From Enoplosus armatus (lineage: Eukaryota > Chordata > Actinopteri > Centrarchiformes > Enoplosidae): a stretch of 64,000 bases of DNA. Below the pieces are notes generated by a model. The model was given only the letters and a program-made list of their open reading frames with translations, was not told where the DNA came from and ran no database searches. The position numbers and the translations under genes are program-made. Shown in pieces: positions 38,474 to 49,775 of the stretch. Each line of letters starts with the position of its first letter. Positions within the stretch are counted from its first letter, which is position 1. Location: assembly GCF_043641665.1 (NCBI RefSeq), contig NC_092190.1:18778048-18842047 (forward strand). Reading direction: 5' to 3'.

Positions 38474-40340
38474 GAGAGAGCTGTACTGCTGTAGAATAAA
38501 CAAGGACTCTTGCTCTGGGCTGTAAAGTGGTTGTGAAGCAATTAAACCAGTCATCAATCGTGTCAAATATTTTACCGCTAATGATCTTCACAGGTAGACA
38601 CACAGGTATAGAGACAGGTATACACATGTTTACAGCTTTGTGTTTTCCTGTCTATTTAACTGTTATTTCAAGTAAGTGAGCACAACTACTGGACTGTATG
38701 TTTGGCAGATGACATGATGCAGTGATTCCCCCTGAAAGTTTGATTTATGTGATATTGTATCCTTTTATACAAAACCCAGGCAAATGTTTTGGCATCAATT
38801 GAAAACCTTCCCAAATCTAAGTGATCCAAAAGCGACTTGAGGAAAGTCAGACCGGATCTAAATAGAAATAGATCTAATATAAATATAAATAAATCCTAAA
38901 AGACAGTAGGTAACTGTTATGTCCATGTTATTTCAGTAGGTAGACACCTGTTCAAGGTCTGCTGTCATTATAATTTCAATTCGTTGATAGGTTAGACAAG
39001 TGTTATTTATTCTTCTCCTTTTCGTGTGTTACATGATTTTTCTACTGCACATTTATCTTGTATTTTTTTTGCATTTGTTGTACCTTTTGTCAGCCTGCTG
39101 TGTCAAAAACAGATGATCCTCAGAATTAACACCTCACCCCATAAGAAAACAAATGTGTTTGTGTCTGTGTATCTGGACTGTGAGGTGATTTTACATTGAA
39201 CTGCTTTTAGCTTTAACATCTCAGACCCCCCCCCCCTTTTGTACCGTTGCCTAAAAGAGTATTAAAAGAATATGTGCTAATTCCTGCAGAAGGGCCTTCT
39301 GGAATTAGAAGCAGACGTAGACAGGCCCAGACACCCGCCATGGCAGAGAATTTGTTTGGAATTCATGTCTCCAAGGAAAATATGAAACAGGGTGCCTCAA
39401 ATCATCAGATTTTTGATAGCCTCTTTTTTTACGCATAACAATACTCTTCTTTCTGTATTCTCTCTATTCTGTTCTTTTTTATTTCCACTTCCTCTCTGTT
39501 GTTTGGCTTTCTCTCTGCTTGTCTGCTTTTAGTTGGATGATATTTTTCTCCAGATCACTGATACATTTCTTTTTTCTCACAATTTCATTGATAATTAGGT
39601 AAAATAATACCTTTTTTGCAGTTATTAAACATATATCACCATGACATGTGGCTCGTGCTGATTTCCTGTACTAAATGCAGTGTTTCACCAGTGCATCCGA
39701 GGACATCTGGACAGGCTCCCAGCTGGTTTTTACACAGCTTGTGTTGCTATCACCGTATTGTACTAATGAGTTGTGTGCTGATGTGTCACACACGTGTCTC
39801 TAAATAGATCCAGGGATGGTTTGGAGATGACACATCTTGATTTGAGTATGTCGCTGCTCCTGAAAATTTCAGCCCTATTCTGCTGAACAGCAGGAACGGC
39901 AAGGTGTGGTCTTTACTGAACTGTGAAGATTATATACAGTCCACACACACACACACGTACACACACAGTTGCAGAAATGCTGTACATGTACCACAATGCA
40001 CATTTTAAGTCACACATACAAGCTGACTATTTGTGAAATGTCATAAATGCTTTAAATCTACATAAAACAAAACTTTTCACACACATGTAAGCATACTGGC
40101 CTGCATTGGAGACATCTCTGGGTGTTGGGGTGTACAGCTGGTATTGATATCACGGCATGCTGGGGTGTGCAGGTCTCGTCGCACGCCACCCATTCTGTGT
40201 GTGTGTGTGTGTGTGTGTGTTACCATACCTAATGAATCCCATTCACTGAATCATGCGATATGGAGTTGGCAGTGTTGACGGTGGTGACTGCACGCTCGCT
40301 GCTTTCCAGTTCTTAGGAATAAAAGTCCTTTACTTAGTCT

Positions 40341-40387
<47 letters not shown>

Positions 40388-40653
40388 ATGGCTCGCTAAG
40401 TGGCTATTCTTTTTCTCCCTCTCATTCTCCCTAACACACACACACACATACACACATATATATAATCAGTCCCTAGTTTCTCATCTATCTAGGCAGAGGT
40501 CTGCCATTGAAATCATCAATGTCCTCAACTATTCCCACTGCATGCTTGTTTCTAGGCAAAATTTACACACTCCCATTGTCAACAAATCCTGTGGAAAGAG
40601 CAGAACTCAGAAAGGTATCTGCCTAATGAAGACATAACTCTTTAAACAGGTTT

Positions 40654-40715
<62 letters not shown>

Positions 40716-43610
40716 CTGGGCACTGTAGTTTTTAGCAAAAGCTATACATAGTACATAGTGCATTTGTTAGGGACTATTTTCTGCAGCGGATTAACTGACA
40801 TTTTGTGCTCTAGTGAGTATTTATAGCAACAGTGCAGTGTTCATGTTAATGAAGGAACAACAGAGTGGTTCATCTATGTGTTTTTAATTGTTATTGGACA
40901 AAAACTGAGCTCTATGGCACAGAGGAATAAGATGTATCAGGCTGTGGATACACAGACAATACTTGTTAGTTGCATCATTTTGTTGTTGGGTTTAGTCTTT
41001 TTATGGAATTTGCTCATAATAGTAGAAAATAAAGAATATTGCCAGCTTTATTCTTTGTATTACTATTTTTCTTTCAGGCAATGTTAAATTTAATCATAGT
41101 AATCAAACACAGAGGTTTAAAAGGATTTGAAAGGTTTGAAAGGTTTTAGATTTGTTCTGGATCAACTGTAATAAATTGATTTCCCATCAATGGATCTGGA
41201 GACTTTCAACAACTGTGACAAAAGCAAAATAGACTCATTTAAAGTCACTGTCAATAGCACCCAAATAAAAATGAGGAATAAGACATTTACAATGAAGCAT
41301 TCTCTTATTTCTGCCCAGTAAGTCTCTGAGATTCCACTGCTCTTTTCTTGTCGAGTGAATGACCATAGCTGCAATAACTGAGGATAAAGACGTGTTGAGC
41401 CGAGGGTGAGAATGATGCTGAAGCCGCTGGCGAGGATAGACGATCAATTTGCAGTTGTGGTTGGACATGCCTTTAGCCAGGAGTGTTAAGCCCTACACCC
41501 AAAATAAACCAGCAGCTGTGGTGTGTGTGAGCGTGTGAGCATGTGCATGTGAGGGGGAAAAATAGCCATCCTCTCAGCACCACAAATCCAATGACGCTTG
41601 AGATCGTAGTAATGGACCAGGATTGAGAGAAAGGTGCTTTTATCCTGTTCCATGTAGCTGCAGTATTGACTGGCCGGATGGAGAGACAGATGCCTGGATG
41701 AGTGGACGGATGGAAACCAGATTCTTTCACTTGTAGTGCTCTCTCTCTCTCTTTTTTCCCAGTTGTTGTCCTGTGATTGATTTGTGGAGGACATGGGGAT
41801 GATCAAATACAAAGAGCTCCATGAAAGAGCATGTCAATGAAAAGATCAACAGATGTCTGAATGTGGTGTGGTGTCATTTATTTATCATGTGCACGTGGTG
41901 TCACTGCGTCATCATGAAAATGTTATGAAAGTGTTGAAATGAAGAAGGAAAAATAAATAAATGCCCGATCGTCTGCTGGTGTGCATTAGCATACTTGGAT
42001 TTTTGCTCATTCTATTTTCCAAAACCTATCCATCCAATTGAATGGCCCTATTTAAATTTTGTAGTACTTAAGGATAGTTTGACATTTGGGAATATGCTAA
42101 GCAGCTGGCTAGCTTAGCTAGCATAAAAAGCCAAAGCAGCAAGCTTGGTTCTGTCCTGGCGTTAGCGGTGCTGGTATAGGCTGATTTCCCACTTGTTTTC
42201 AGTCGTTATGCTAAGCTAAGACAACTGGATGCTAGCTGTAGCTTCATGTTTAGCGTACAGACATAAAAGTGGTATCGGTCTACTCATCTGACTCTTGACA
42301 AAAAAGCAAATAAACTAAATGTTGAACTATTGCTTTGATCATCGTTACCTCAGTTCCGACCCTCTGTTTTGAATTTTAATGGTGTGCCTGTTCACATTTG
42401 AATTATGAATGATTATGAAAGTTGTAGTGAAATCATAATATATTTCTGTGTATGTCATCAGATATCAGTATGTTACTTAAATGACTCTGCTCCTGTATTT
42501 TGGTGACCTGTGTGCACATCAAACTTGGGAACCAAACAATAACCCACAACCCCTCTCTTCTGCTTGTCCCTTGTACTGTAGACATCCGTGAGACAGCGTT
42601 TGTTTACGCCATCACGGCGGCCGGTGTGACCCACGCCGTGACCCAGGCCTGCAGCATGGGAGACCTCCTGCAGTGTGGCTGTGAAGCGACCAGGAACAGA
42701 GCACCTCCAAGGCCGTCTTCATCCTCCTCCTCCTCTGGGGACGGAGTCAAGTGGGAGTGGGGGGGCTGCGGAGACGATGTGGAGTTCGGTTATGAAAAGT
42801 CAAAACAGTTTATGGATGCCAAGAGGAGAAGGGGAAAGAGCGACATCAGGACGCTCATTGACCTGCACAACAACGAGGCTGGGCGGCTGGTAAGAAATTC
42901 TGATTCTGATAGCAGCAAAGGTGTTGCTTGTCCTGTGGAATGTTCCATCATTCCACGAACATGCAAAAGAGAAAGACGTCGCCCCCAGCCATAATTGCGT
43001 AGCGGCGTAAGCTGATATTCTAACAAGAATCAGGTTTCTGAAAGACAAAAGCAAGAGCGTGCCACACATTTTGTTTTCAAGCCTCCGAGGCAGGTAGCTT
43101 CTAACATTTCCACAGCCCTTGTAGAAGTTTAAAGTTCCTCTTTGTTGCTCGTATGAGCACTGAGTGAAGTATGGCCTGGACGAGCCATGCTACCGAAGGA
43201 GTGGAGATAAAGTAGCAACCTTTGAGAGTAGTTAATTATGTTAAATTATAATAGATCTCGTTAAGTCTCCCAGATCACATTTACTTTTGGCTGTCCGAGT
43301 TTTGTTGGTCTCCGTCTCTTACACCCACTTGTAGAAATGTTGACACAGGCATGAGCGAAACACTGAGTTACAAAGTTCACTTTAGTTGGGGTCAAAAGCA
43401 GGTAGAGAGGAGAGGAGGATTTTGGGATATCGTCCAATTGCAGCATTAGCGAACAAACCATTTGAACAAAAGATGAGACCTGCACAGAACTGCCCAGACA
43501 TTGAGAAATAAGCGTGCTGTGATGCGTGCAAATGTCTGTTTATGTGCATGCATTCATGTGTGCTTGTATACACGTTTTGCAAGTATGTGTGTGTGTGTGT
43601 GTTTCTGAAC

Positions 43611-43642
<32 letters not shown>

Positions 43643-44534
43643 GTGTGTGTGTGTGTGATGGGTTAATTATGTGCAGTATAAGTGAATGATCTGTTGTCAA
43701 GGCTTGTTAGATGTAGGAAGGCCAGAGGCAACATGGAAGGAGAGGGGGGTTGGGGAGTTAAATTCCTTCTGAACAGCGTCTGCTTTTATCTTACCTATCA
43801 GTGTGTGTGTGTGTGTGTGTGTGTGCGTGTGTGTGATCCAGCCAGTGGCTTTGTCTGTGATATATCATGAAAACACAATAGTAAATTACTTCTTTAGAAC
43901 TTGTCATTTGTCAAAAGCAGTTCTGCTTCACTTCAGGGTACACGTTTAAGTTTCCTTTTGTCCCCCTTTTTTCTGTTTGATCAACCTTCTCTCTTTCTCT
44001 ATTTTTACACCCATTTGCCCTCCGTCCCCCATCACCCTAAATCCACCACCCCTTCATGCTTTACCCTCCCAGGCGGTGAAGCTCTACATGCGGACAGAGT
44101 GCAAGTGCCACGGACTGTCAGGCTCGTGCACCTTGCGCACATGCTGGAAAAAGATGCCTCATTTCCGTGAGGTAGGTGACCGCCTGCTCGAACGCTTCAA
44201 CGGCGCTTCCAAGGTGATGGGCGGCAACGACGGCAAGACCCTGATCCCTGTCGGCCAGAACATAAAGCCGCCAGATAAGCAGGACCTGATCTACTCCGAC
44301 GAGTCGCCCGATTTCTGCCTCGCAAATCGGAAAACTGGTTCACTGGGGACACGGGGGCGCATGTGCAACAGCACAGCCATGGACATCAGCGGCTGCGACC
44401 TGCTGTGCTGCGAGCGTGGCTACCGGGAGGAAACAGTGGTGTTTGAGGAGAACTGTCTGTGTCGTTTCCACTGGTGCTGTGTGGTCCAGTGCAAGAAGTG
44501 CTCGGTCCGAAAAGAGCTTAGTCTCTGCCACTGA
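25412..44534 (+). CDS. wnt6: Secreted Wnt ligand, Wnt6
   Basis: Four coding exons, 25412-25491, 34708-34928, 42582-42889 and 44073-44534 (TGA), join in phase to give 356 residues; human WNT6 has 365. A signal peptide covers about residues 1-24 (hydrophobic IQLALFFILLCPVNIIG). The mature start GLWWAVGSPLVMDP, the block QACSMGDLLQCGCEA, WEWGGCGDDVEFG and the C-terminal FHWCCVVQC are diagnostic for Wnt6. The lipid-acceptor serine in CHGLSGSC is at about residue 219, and an N-glycosylation site is at Asn86 (NCT). Wnt ligands are palmitoleoylated by Porcupine, exported by Wntless and bind Frizzled/LRP receptors. A serine-rich insert follows PPRPSSSSSSS in exon 3. The gene sits 14 kb upstream of wnt10a in the same orientation. 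Whether this is the teleost a or b paralogue cannot be settled here; linkage to wnt10a favours wnt6b. The ATG has a good Kozak context (A at -3). Confidence 0.96.
26093..26168. repeat. Compound (TG)n microsatellite
   Basis: About 76 nt of TG with GCG and GAG interruptions, in wnt6 intron 1. The opposite-strand 181-residue ORF here is only repeat translation. Confidence 0.95.
26275..26311. repeat. (GACA)n tetranucleotide array
   Basis: GACA units, one variant GGCA, complementary to the (CTGT)6 array 45 nt downstream. Confidence 0.95.
26357..26380. repeat. (CTGT)6 tetranucleotide array
   Basis: A pure CTGT array, reverse-complementary to the GACA array at 26275-26311. Confidence 0.95.
26477..26509. 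repeat. (CA)16 microsatellite
   Basis: Uninterrupted CA tract in wnt6 intron 1. Confidence 0.95.
27118..27147. repeat. T10 followed by G16 homopolymer block
   Basis: Ten T, then GTTT, then 16 consecutive G (27132-27147) in wnt6 intron 1. A G-run this long can adopt quadruplex structure and is also prone to assembly length error. Confidence 0.9.
28393..28421. repeat. (TG)14 microsatellite
   Basis: Uninterrupted TG tract in wnt6 intron 1. Confidence 0.95.
28611..28646. repeat. (CA)18 microsatellite
   Basis: Uninterrupted CA tract, 190 nt from the TG tract at 28393 and complementary to it. Confidence 0.95.
32391..32432. repeat. (CA)21 microsatellite
   Basis: Uninterrupted CA tract in wnt6 intron 1. 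Confidence 0.95.
32545..32624. repeat. (TC)30(AC)10 compound microsatellite
   Basis: Sixty nucleotides of pure TC pass directly into 20 nt of AC. It is the longest homopurine/homopyrimidine mirror tract in the window. Confidence 0.97.
32937..32971. repeat. (GT)17 microsatellite
   Basis: Uninterrupted GT tract in wnt6 intron 1. Confidence 0.95.
35048..35486. mobile_element. Foldback-type non-autonomous transposon with long inverted ends
   Basis: The left arm (AATAGTTTGGGA, TTGCCGAGAGCTAGATGAGA, GATTGATACCAC, GCTTAGCTTAGCATAAAGA) is matched in inverted order by the right arm (AAGCTAAGCTAACTG, GGCATCGATCTTCTCATC, TTATTTCCCAAAATATTG). The inverted ends span about 130 bp each, and there is no ORF. 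This is a very common percomorph element; a second, internally deleted copy lies at 42069-42336. Confidence 0.75.
37881..37915. repeat. (TG)17 microsatellite
   Basis: Uninterrupted TG tract in wnt6 intron 2. Confidence 0.95.
38446..38473. repeat. (TG)14 microsatellite
   Basis: Uninterrupted TG tract in wnt6 intron 2. Confidence 0.95.
40342..40383. repeat. (CA)21 microsatellite
   Basis: Uninterrupted CA tract in wnt6 intron 2. A shorter GT tract (about 40197-40221) precedes it. Confidence 0.95.
40662..40712. repeat. (AT)25 microsatellite
   Basis: A perfect 51 nt AT alternation, fully self-complementary and able to extrude as a cruciform, in wnt6 intron 2. Confidence 0.97.
42069..42336. mobile_element. 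Second copy of the 35048-35486 foldback element, left arm deleted
   Basis: Its right arm (ATGCTAAGCTAAGACAACTG, GTAGCTTCATGTTTAGCGTA, GTGGTATCGGTCTACTCATC) matches the family consensus. The left arm jumps from GGGAATATGCTA directly to GCTTAGCTAGCATAAA, so roughly 75 bp of it is missing. It ends 245 bp before wnt6 exon 3. Confidence 0.65.
43586..43658. repeat. Interrupted (TG)n microsatellite
   Basis: TG/GT tract, interrupted by TTTCTGAAC and GCG, in wnt6 intron 3. Confidence 0.95.
43801..43835. repeat. (GT)17 microsatellite
   Basis: GT tract with one GCG interruption, in wnt6 intron 3. Confidence 0.95.
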
Positions 44535-45767
44535 TGAACTGAGGTTGAGAGCAACCAATATGACTTGGTTAATTAAAATTACTTTTTGAGGTTTTTGCTT
44601 TAGTTTGGCGAGTGTGAGAGAAGGACAGCGTTTGGACTTCATTTCAAATAGCATTTGGTCCCAGTTCTGGCTGTTTGCTCCCCAGGAATTCTGACAGACA
44701 TAAGAGGTGCTGGCCAAAGGTTCAGTGCAACCACAAGGAAACAAAAAGTAAAATAGAGAAACGTTTCTTTCTGACCTACCTATTTTTCCTTTGTTTTGTA
44801 TATGAAAAAAGGACCAAAGAATGTGAAAAATTTCCATTTCAACGAAAGAGGAGGACCTATGCATGGAGGACCTATGTGTGGCACAGTTCTTAGTGTCACT
44901 TCCGATATAAGTTCAACAGCAGAGCTTGATGTTGACTCATATCTAAAACCACAGTTTCAGGCTTTAGCTTGTGCTGGTGCACCTGATTTGATTATGGAAT
45001 TTCCTTAATTGACCGCTCGCTAAGCCCTGTCCCCCTTTTGATTTGCGACTCAATATTCTTAGTAATCTTTGAAACAATGGGTCCTTGATTTCAGACAAAA
45101 GTTTTCAGTTTTGGTTCAGTTTAAGTTACAACTGTCAATGGCAGCTTTTATCAGCTGTAGCTGGCTAGCTAATTATGCTAATGCGTTTGTTAAAAAAGTG
45201 GGAACAGTTAGGTGAAGAAATGCTCCTTGAACTTTGAAGTAACTCTGCGTTGGGTTACTAGTGTAAGCAGTAAGCTATTTAGCCGGACATGCTAACATTT
45301 GCAGCCTTCCTCAGAGCAGGTAAACACACAGTTTAATGTATTCTTTACACAAAAACATCACCACCCTGCAAACTCTTTATATACTTGACAGACCTGCCAT
45401 GCCTTGTTACAGTTGCTCAACTATGATTGGACAATTGCTGTTGCATGGGAGGGGTTTAGCGAATGGTCAATTGTATAAACTGGCCACTAATCTACAAGGG
45501 CCACACCGACTATTATGAAAGGTTTTGAGCATCTAAAGATTCTTTCTATTCTAACTATCTGTTATTCAAAGTCCTTCAGAGACATTGCTTTCTATCTACA
45601 GTATGCTGTATGCTCATAGAAAGATTAAGGATCTAACTGTGGTCCCAATTCCATAGAATGACTCTCATCCAACAGTGTAACAATATCCTTGATTATGCAT
45701 CACCAATAAGTAGCCTACCCTTTGAATTGAACAGGCGCACCAAATTCCAAAAGATGCTGGACTTGAC

Positions 45768-45787
45768 TTTTTTTTTTTTTTTTTTTT
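45768..45787. repeat. T20 homopolymer
   Basis: Twenty T followed by CACAAAAAAA, in the presumed wnt6 3' UTR. Confidence 0.9.
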
Positions 45788-45981
45788 CACAAAAAAAGGG
45801 AAATGGTATCACATTATCATATTTGAAGAATGCTGTCAACACCATGTGTGCAGGTGTGGACTTGGCCTGCCAGCAAAGACTGTTATTTATATAAAGATAT
45901 GATGACAAGACTACTCACTTCCATCTCTCTCAGAAGCACTTTGGATACGATGGCTGCCGCGGACTTCCTCAATAGCTTGGC

Positions 45982-45987
45982 AATAAA
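45982..45987 (+). terminator. Putative wnt6 polyadenylation signal (AATAAA)
   Basis: The first canonical AATAAA I see downstream of the wnt6 stop codon, implying a 3' UTR of about 1.45 kb. ATTAAA at 44572 is nearer but would leave only about 40 nt. Confidence 0.4.
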
Positions 45988-46144
45988 ACCTTTTGGGTTT
46001 GTCTGTTTCTATTAAACCAAAAGAGAAACCTGTATTTACATGACATTGTTTGGCATCAAGAAAATGTATATAATGTATTTTGTTATGATATACAGGGCTA
46101 ATGTAAGAATGCACTTTGGATGTTAGCTTTCCTTTGATACTGTA

Positions 46145-46152
46145 TGTGCGTG

Positions 46153-46220
<68 letters not shown>
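46145..46220. repeat. (TG)n(AG)8 compound microsatellite
   Basis: About 60 nt of TG with GCG interruptions, passing into AG repeats. Confidence 0.95.
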
Positions 46221-48847
46221 CGAAAGTGTGGAGTATGTGTTTGTGCAGGTTGGCCAGTTATCACCGTATCCTTCAGTTGACAGTACCTTTTATATATCTT
46301 TAAGCTGCTGTCTGACGTTAAACTGCATTATGTTGGTTATTAAAAGCACACTGCTCTTTGACTCTCTGTCTCTGTGTGAGGCAGGCTAGATCCTTTATTT
46401 GTTATTTGTTTTCAGAGGAAGTATGTTTACTCATAAACCATACATCATGTCAACTCATTTACGCTTAAGTTTTATTACCAGACAATCTACAGTACAGTAA
46501 ATATGCTGAACTATAACACTGCATTGCTTCCGCTTATTCTGTCACAGCTGTGAGTGAGGTTATCTTACCCTTAAGGATTCAGAATCATCTCGTTTTAATC
46601 TTACGGTTAGGGGTGTTATCACGATCCCGATCTGGCTGTTCCCAAAGTTACGTTGTTATTTCATTATCTGCTGCTTTATGACAGCTTTTTGCAAGGCCAA
46701 AATCAAATGACCACCTTGATCAGTGGCAAGTTTTAGGATGGCTATAATGTGGGCAATATCTCCTATATTTAATGTATAAAAAGTAAAACCTGTGTGTGCA
46801 GCTTTGTTTAGTAACTTTTCAACTAGACTAGTGTCATTTTTATTCCAAAGTGCGATAGCCTGCATTCACAAAACAGTGGCAAATAGGTACATTTTGAGTA
46901 ACAGTGGATGTTAGCATTGAAGAAATATTCATAAAGCATTTTTGAAAGAAATCACTCACCTATTTTAAGACAAAAGCCTGAGTCCATTTGTATGAACAAG
47001 GCCCCAATTATTCTGCAAATTTCCCTGCTGAGGGATTAATAAAAGATTATCTTGCAGTTAAAGTGCAGTTGCAAGACTGCAGTCTGGCCATTTTAATGCC
47101 ACAGTGCACAGTGAACCAGTACAAGTAGTAACATATTGGGTCACTGTCATGTTGATGATCACAATTGCAGAAGTCAATCAAATGAGAGTATTTCTACAGT
47201 GTGAACAGCACACATGTTAATTTAATATTAGAATGAGATCAACCAGTGGTGGTTCAGTGCGACACCATCTATTGTTGGGCCAGTTTTTTATGGCACAACA
47301 ATACATCTATGTACATGGTGACACTTTTTTCAGTTAGTTATTGTTGCTGTAACTTTGTGCTAAAAATGTGCAGAAATAATGGAACTACAGAAGTCACATA
47401 ATATGATATTTGTATAGATCTTTTGGGTTACAGATTATAATACAATTTACAGCTGTAACTTCCGTAACTGTCTTTTAGTTGGAATACAAGAATGACTCAA
47501 GACAAAGTCACATGAACAGTTCTGTCTTCGTCTGACCTGTCATGTGAGGTTAACCTAAGACCATTTCAATACGGCATTTGTTAAATTAAGCACATCCCAG
47601 GTACTTCCTATTTTTGAACATAATTCTAAACGGAAATGTGAAACATTTGAGTGACAGCTACATAATGCAACCCATTTTGGCCAACTAGGTTGTGTTAGTG
47701 CCAAACAACTTACCTGTCCACCGGTGTTACAGAATTCATCGATTTGTCATCTATTTAAAGACATTTTGTCATGTTTGCTTCACATTTTGTTATGATCTTC
47801 ATTTTTGTATCTTTCAGAAATCATTTCATATCTGGATGTTATGTTGCATTTTCATTTAGCATAAAACTACTGTTTGTGACTCACATTCAAAACACTATTC
47901 AAATAAAAGTAAAACATTCATGCTCTCATTTAATCTCATTCTTTCCATGTGCAGGATTGGATTTATATGAGATGTGCGGTGATGAGACAGTGATGCATTT
48001 TACAGTACAAGTTCAAGACCCCCATACAAGAAAGACAGAACGTGATGGTTGTTGTATAGCAGGTGTATAAGGTAACTGGAGGTGTCAGTCTGAACTTGAA
48101 ATGTGGCTTTGAGCTCAATCCTGCAGAAATATTCCACATCAAACCTGTTGTACTAAATACTAATGTCCAGCAAGGAGAAGCAGCACAAAGCAGAGATTTC
48201 AACCTGCCAAAATTCATATAAACATTTAACATTTACAGACTAATCTTACATTTTTCCCCTTCCAGAGCTTACCCATTGTGTGAGTGTTACATGCTTTTTA
48301 ATTTATTTTCTGTTCAGGCACAGGGTCAAGGTTTTCCCTTCACTGATGATTTTCACCAAACTAGATCCTTTCCGCACCTCTGCCTCCCTCGATTAGATTA
48401 TTTTTGCCACTCAGGAAAAGGAGGTGTTGTTTTGAGGTATTTATACTGTAGAAATGAAAAGACGAGTAGGGAAAAAAAGAAAAAGTGGGCCTGTATTAGT
48501 TTGAGCTGTACAAGTTGACACAAGTTCATATTTTCCAGGAATTTGTTGCACGGTGGTGTGCAGCAGAGTCGGGCCAGAAGTTGTGTTTAAGACATGGTGA
48601 GGTAGACCAGAGAGGAGGAAAATGCCATGGGGCACTCGCCTCCACCTATCTCCCCTATTGTAGCTCCTTTACCTTCTCCTCTCCTCTCCCTCTCTCTTTA
48701 AGCTGCTCAGGCACTCAGTGCTGCATGGGCAAAGCCAGAGAAAATAGACAAGTGAGCAGATAGATTTATTGGAGCACTGGTATAAATATAGTTGTCTGTC
48801 GACATCTGTGTGCATGTGGCTGCATGTGTCTGTCTTTGTCAGTCAGT

Positions 48848-48852
<5 letters not shown>

Positions 48853-48885
<33 letters not shown>
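48853..48885. repeat. (TG)16 microsatellite
   Basis: Uninterrupted TG tract in the wnt6-wnt10a interval. Confidence 0.95.
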
Positions 48886-48888
<3 letters not shown>

Positions 48889-49727
48889 TGCATGCATGTA
48901 TCCATATGTGTGTGTCTGTGGGAGTGCGCGGCCAGGTTAGAATGGGTGTATTTTTCCATGTGTCCCTCTGAGAGAGAAATAGTGCCTGAGGAATGCAACA
49001 TCGTCCCTACTAGAGATGAGTTTTGTCTCCACCTACAATGGCTGTTAAGTGCACACACACACACACAAAGCATTAATGAAGGGTTGCCACTGTAAATGGA
49101 TCTATAGTGTTACGCTGCAGACAGTCATTTCCGTAGATCAGCCAGATAAATAGAGTCCTGCTGTTCTCTTATCCCCTACAGTGCAGTCTTGGTGGTCTAC
49201 TGTTTTTATTTACCATACATTTACTGTACATGCATATATGTGTGTTCATGTGCAGAAAAACAAGGCGTGAGCTCGAACATGGATAGGAGGGAGGAGATTA
49301 TATAAAAATGAGAAATGACTGGGCCAGGACAGGGAAATGAGCGACAAGGGAGGGGAAAATTATTAATGAATGGAGGAAAAAGGAAAGAGAGGAAGATAGC
49401 GAGAGAGAAGGAGAACTTAGCTGTAACGTGACACTATAATGCTCTTCCATTTGTGTGAACTCTCCTCCAATCCTCTATCAATCCAGCAGTGAGATGTTGC
49501 TTACACAAAGGGCACATCCAGAGATCAGCTCTGTGTGAGGTTTCATCTGATACCAATGACTGTAATTACAGGAGTGGGAGAGACAGACACACACACACAC
49601 AGAGGAACATGTTTAATACAGACGCAATCTTACTTCTTTTATAGATGAAATGTGCACTAAAAGTATAATTTATCACGCTTTCAAGATAGAGAGATGCACA
49701 TTCTCACATTTGCACACATCCGCATGA

Positions 49728-49740
49728 ACACACGCACACA

Positions 49741-49773
<33 letters not shown>
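49728..49773. repeat. (CA)n microsatellite with CGCG core
   Basis: CA repeats interrupted by CGCGCG near 49739-49744; alternating purine-pyrimidine throughout. Confidence 0.9.

Positions 49774-49775
<2 letters not shown>

Larger units (their letters stand above)
34929..42581 (+). other. wnt6 intron 2 (7.7 kb)
   Basis: No coding exon is recognised. It contains two copies of one long-inverted-repeat transposon family (35048-35486 and 42069-42336), several CA/TG/AT microsatellites, and otherwise AT-rich sequence without evident features. Confidence 0.7.
42890..44072 (+). other. wnt6 intron 3 (1.2 kb)
   Basis: Contains two TG microsatellites and no recognisable coding or RNA features. An open frame runs from 43977 in the intron into exon 4, but it crosses a clear acceptor (CTCCCAG|GCGGTG) and is not a separate start. 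Confidence 0.75.

Noticed and set aside
43977..44534. Alternative wnt6 start within intron 3
   Set aside because: The extension is low-complexity and the conserved Wnt sequence begins exactly at the CCCAG acceptor at 44073.
44340..44864. 174-residue minus ORF
   Set aside because: It is antisense to wnt6 exon 4 and follows that exon's codon structure; no independent signals.
47771..48070. 99-residue plus ORF in the wnt6-wnt10a interval
   Set aside because: No domain, no splice context and average AT-rich composition; consistent with a chance ORF.
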